Source of the DNA: an uncultured Collinsella sp.
GTDB taxonomy: Bacteria > Actinomycetota > Coriobacteriia > Coriobacteriales > Coriobacteriaceae
Assembly: GCA_902475475.1 (NCBI GenBank)
Contig: CABRZY010000117.1
Coordinates: 1-5,689 of the forward strand
Direction of reading: 5' to 3'
DNA length: 5,689 bases
This document shows positions 5,657 through 5,689 of the stretch, piece by piece. Position 1 is the stretch's first letter. Each line of letters begins with the position of its first letter. Made by a program: the position numbers and the translations under genes. The notes beneath the pieces were generated by a model. It had not been told where the DNA came from, did no database searches, and was given only the letters and a program-made list of their open reading frames with translations.

Positions 5657-5658
5657 CC

Positions 5659-5689
5659 ATGACGAAAGGTCTGCACGTGCCTTCCGAGA
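5659..5689 (+). CDS. Start of a plus-strand gene, possibly arginine deiminase (partial)
   Basis: Only ten codons are visible: MTKGLHVPSE, then the window ends. Arginine deiminases (ArcA, converting arginine to citrulline and ammonia, the first step of the ADI energy pathway) typically begin with a short lead followed by a sequence such as GLxVxSEIGxLKxVLLHRPG, and the visible residues fit the first part well. The match is short, so this is a suggestion and no symbol is given. An AGGAGG sits just upstream, and the leader has two hairpins. ARG-box-like motifs further upstream agree with an arginine-related role but are weak. The gene is divergent from ppk. Confidence 0.45.
   Translation, partial: MTKGLHVPSE

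Larger units (their letters stand above)
5110..5658. other. Divergent intergenic region between ppk and the plus-strand gene
   Basis: 549 nt with no long coding region. It changes from moderate GC next to ppk to strongly AT-rich at about 5280-5470, then back to GC-rich near the plus-strand gene. It should hold promoters for both directions. Weak minus-strand candidates for ppk are a TATAGA -10 at 5273-5268 and a TTGCAT/TAGAAT pair (5419-5414 and 5397-5392, 16-nt spacer); the latter gives a long leader. None is strong enough to choose. More specific elements are listed separately: a hairpin at 5121-5135, ARG-box-like sites at 5299-5338, ATGCAATT repeats, a small ORF, a plus-strand -10 and leader hairpins. 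Confidence 0.7.

Noticed and set aside
1..5689. CRISPR arrays, insertion sequences, tRNA or rRNA genes
   Set aside because: No regularly spaced repeats, transposase-like frames with terminal inverted repeats, or tRNA cloverleaf signatures were seen on either strand.

Overview
The window comes from a GC-rich bacterial chromosome. Four genes are read on the minus strand: a Maf-family nucleotide pyrophosphatase (cut by the left edge), a DJ-1/PfpI-family protein, an RlmD/RumA-type rRNA (uracil-5-)-methyltransferase and a long polyphosphate kinase (PPK1). On the right, a mostly AT-rich intergenic region of about 550 bp separates ppk from a plus-strand gene of which only the first ten codons are visible. 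The gene content, the GC-rich coding regions and the style of the proteins suggest an actinobacterium, most likely of the class Coriobacteriia (Collinsella/Olsenella-like). That placement is an inference from general familiarity, not from a database search.

Layout, left to right: 1-457 Maf (3' end missing); 454-996 DJ-1/PfpI protein, which overlaps the Maf start by 4 nt (ATGA), so the two are almost certainly co-transcribed and translationally coupled; 997-1102 a short gap with a plausible promoter for that pair; 1103-2416 the rRNA methyltransferase; 2417-2529 a gap with a strong intrinsic terminator for ppk; 2530-5109 ppk; 5110-5658 a large divergent regulatory region; 5659-5689 the start of a plus-strand gene. 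Its visible residues, MTKGLHVPSE, look like the N-terminus of an arginine deiminase (ArcA).

The minus-strand genes are housekeeping genes: nucleotide-pool sanitation (Maf), protein or metabolite quality control (DJ-1), rRNA modification and polyphosphate synthesis. The most interesting material is in ppk and to its right. PPK1 has Leu (L475) where E. coli PPK has the second conserved histidine (H454), although the phospho-accepting histidine (H456) and the other catalytic histidine (H613) are kept. It also carries an extra C-terminal tail of about 155 residues: coiled-coil-like, then Ala/Pro/Glu-rich, then strongly basic, then a Gly/Leu-rich end. The divergent region holds ARG-box-like sequences, a repeated ATGCAATT element, a 24-codon small ORF with four Arg codons, and a short leader with two hairpins just before the presumed arcA start. 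Together these suggest arginine-responsive control, but this remains a hypothesis because only ten codons of the downstream gene are visible.
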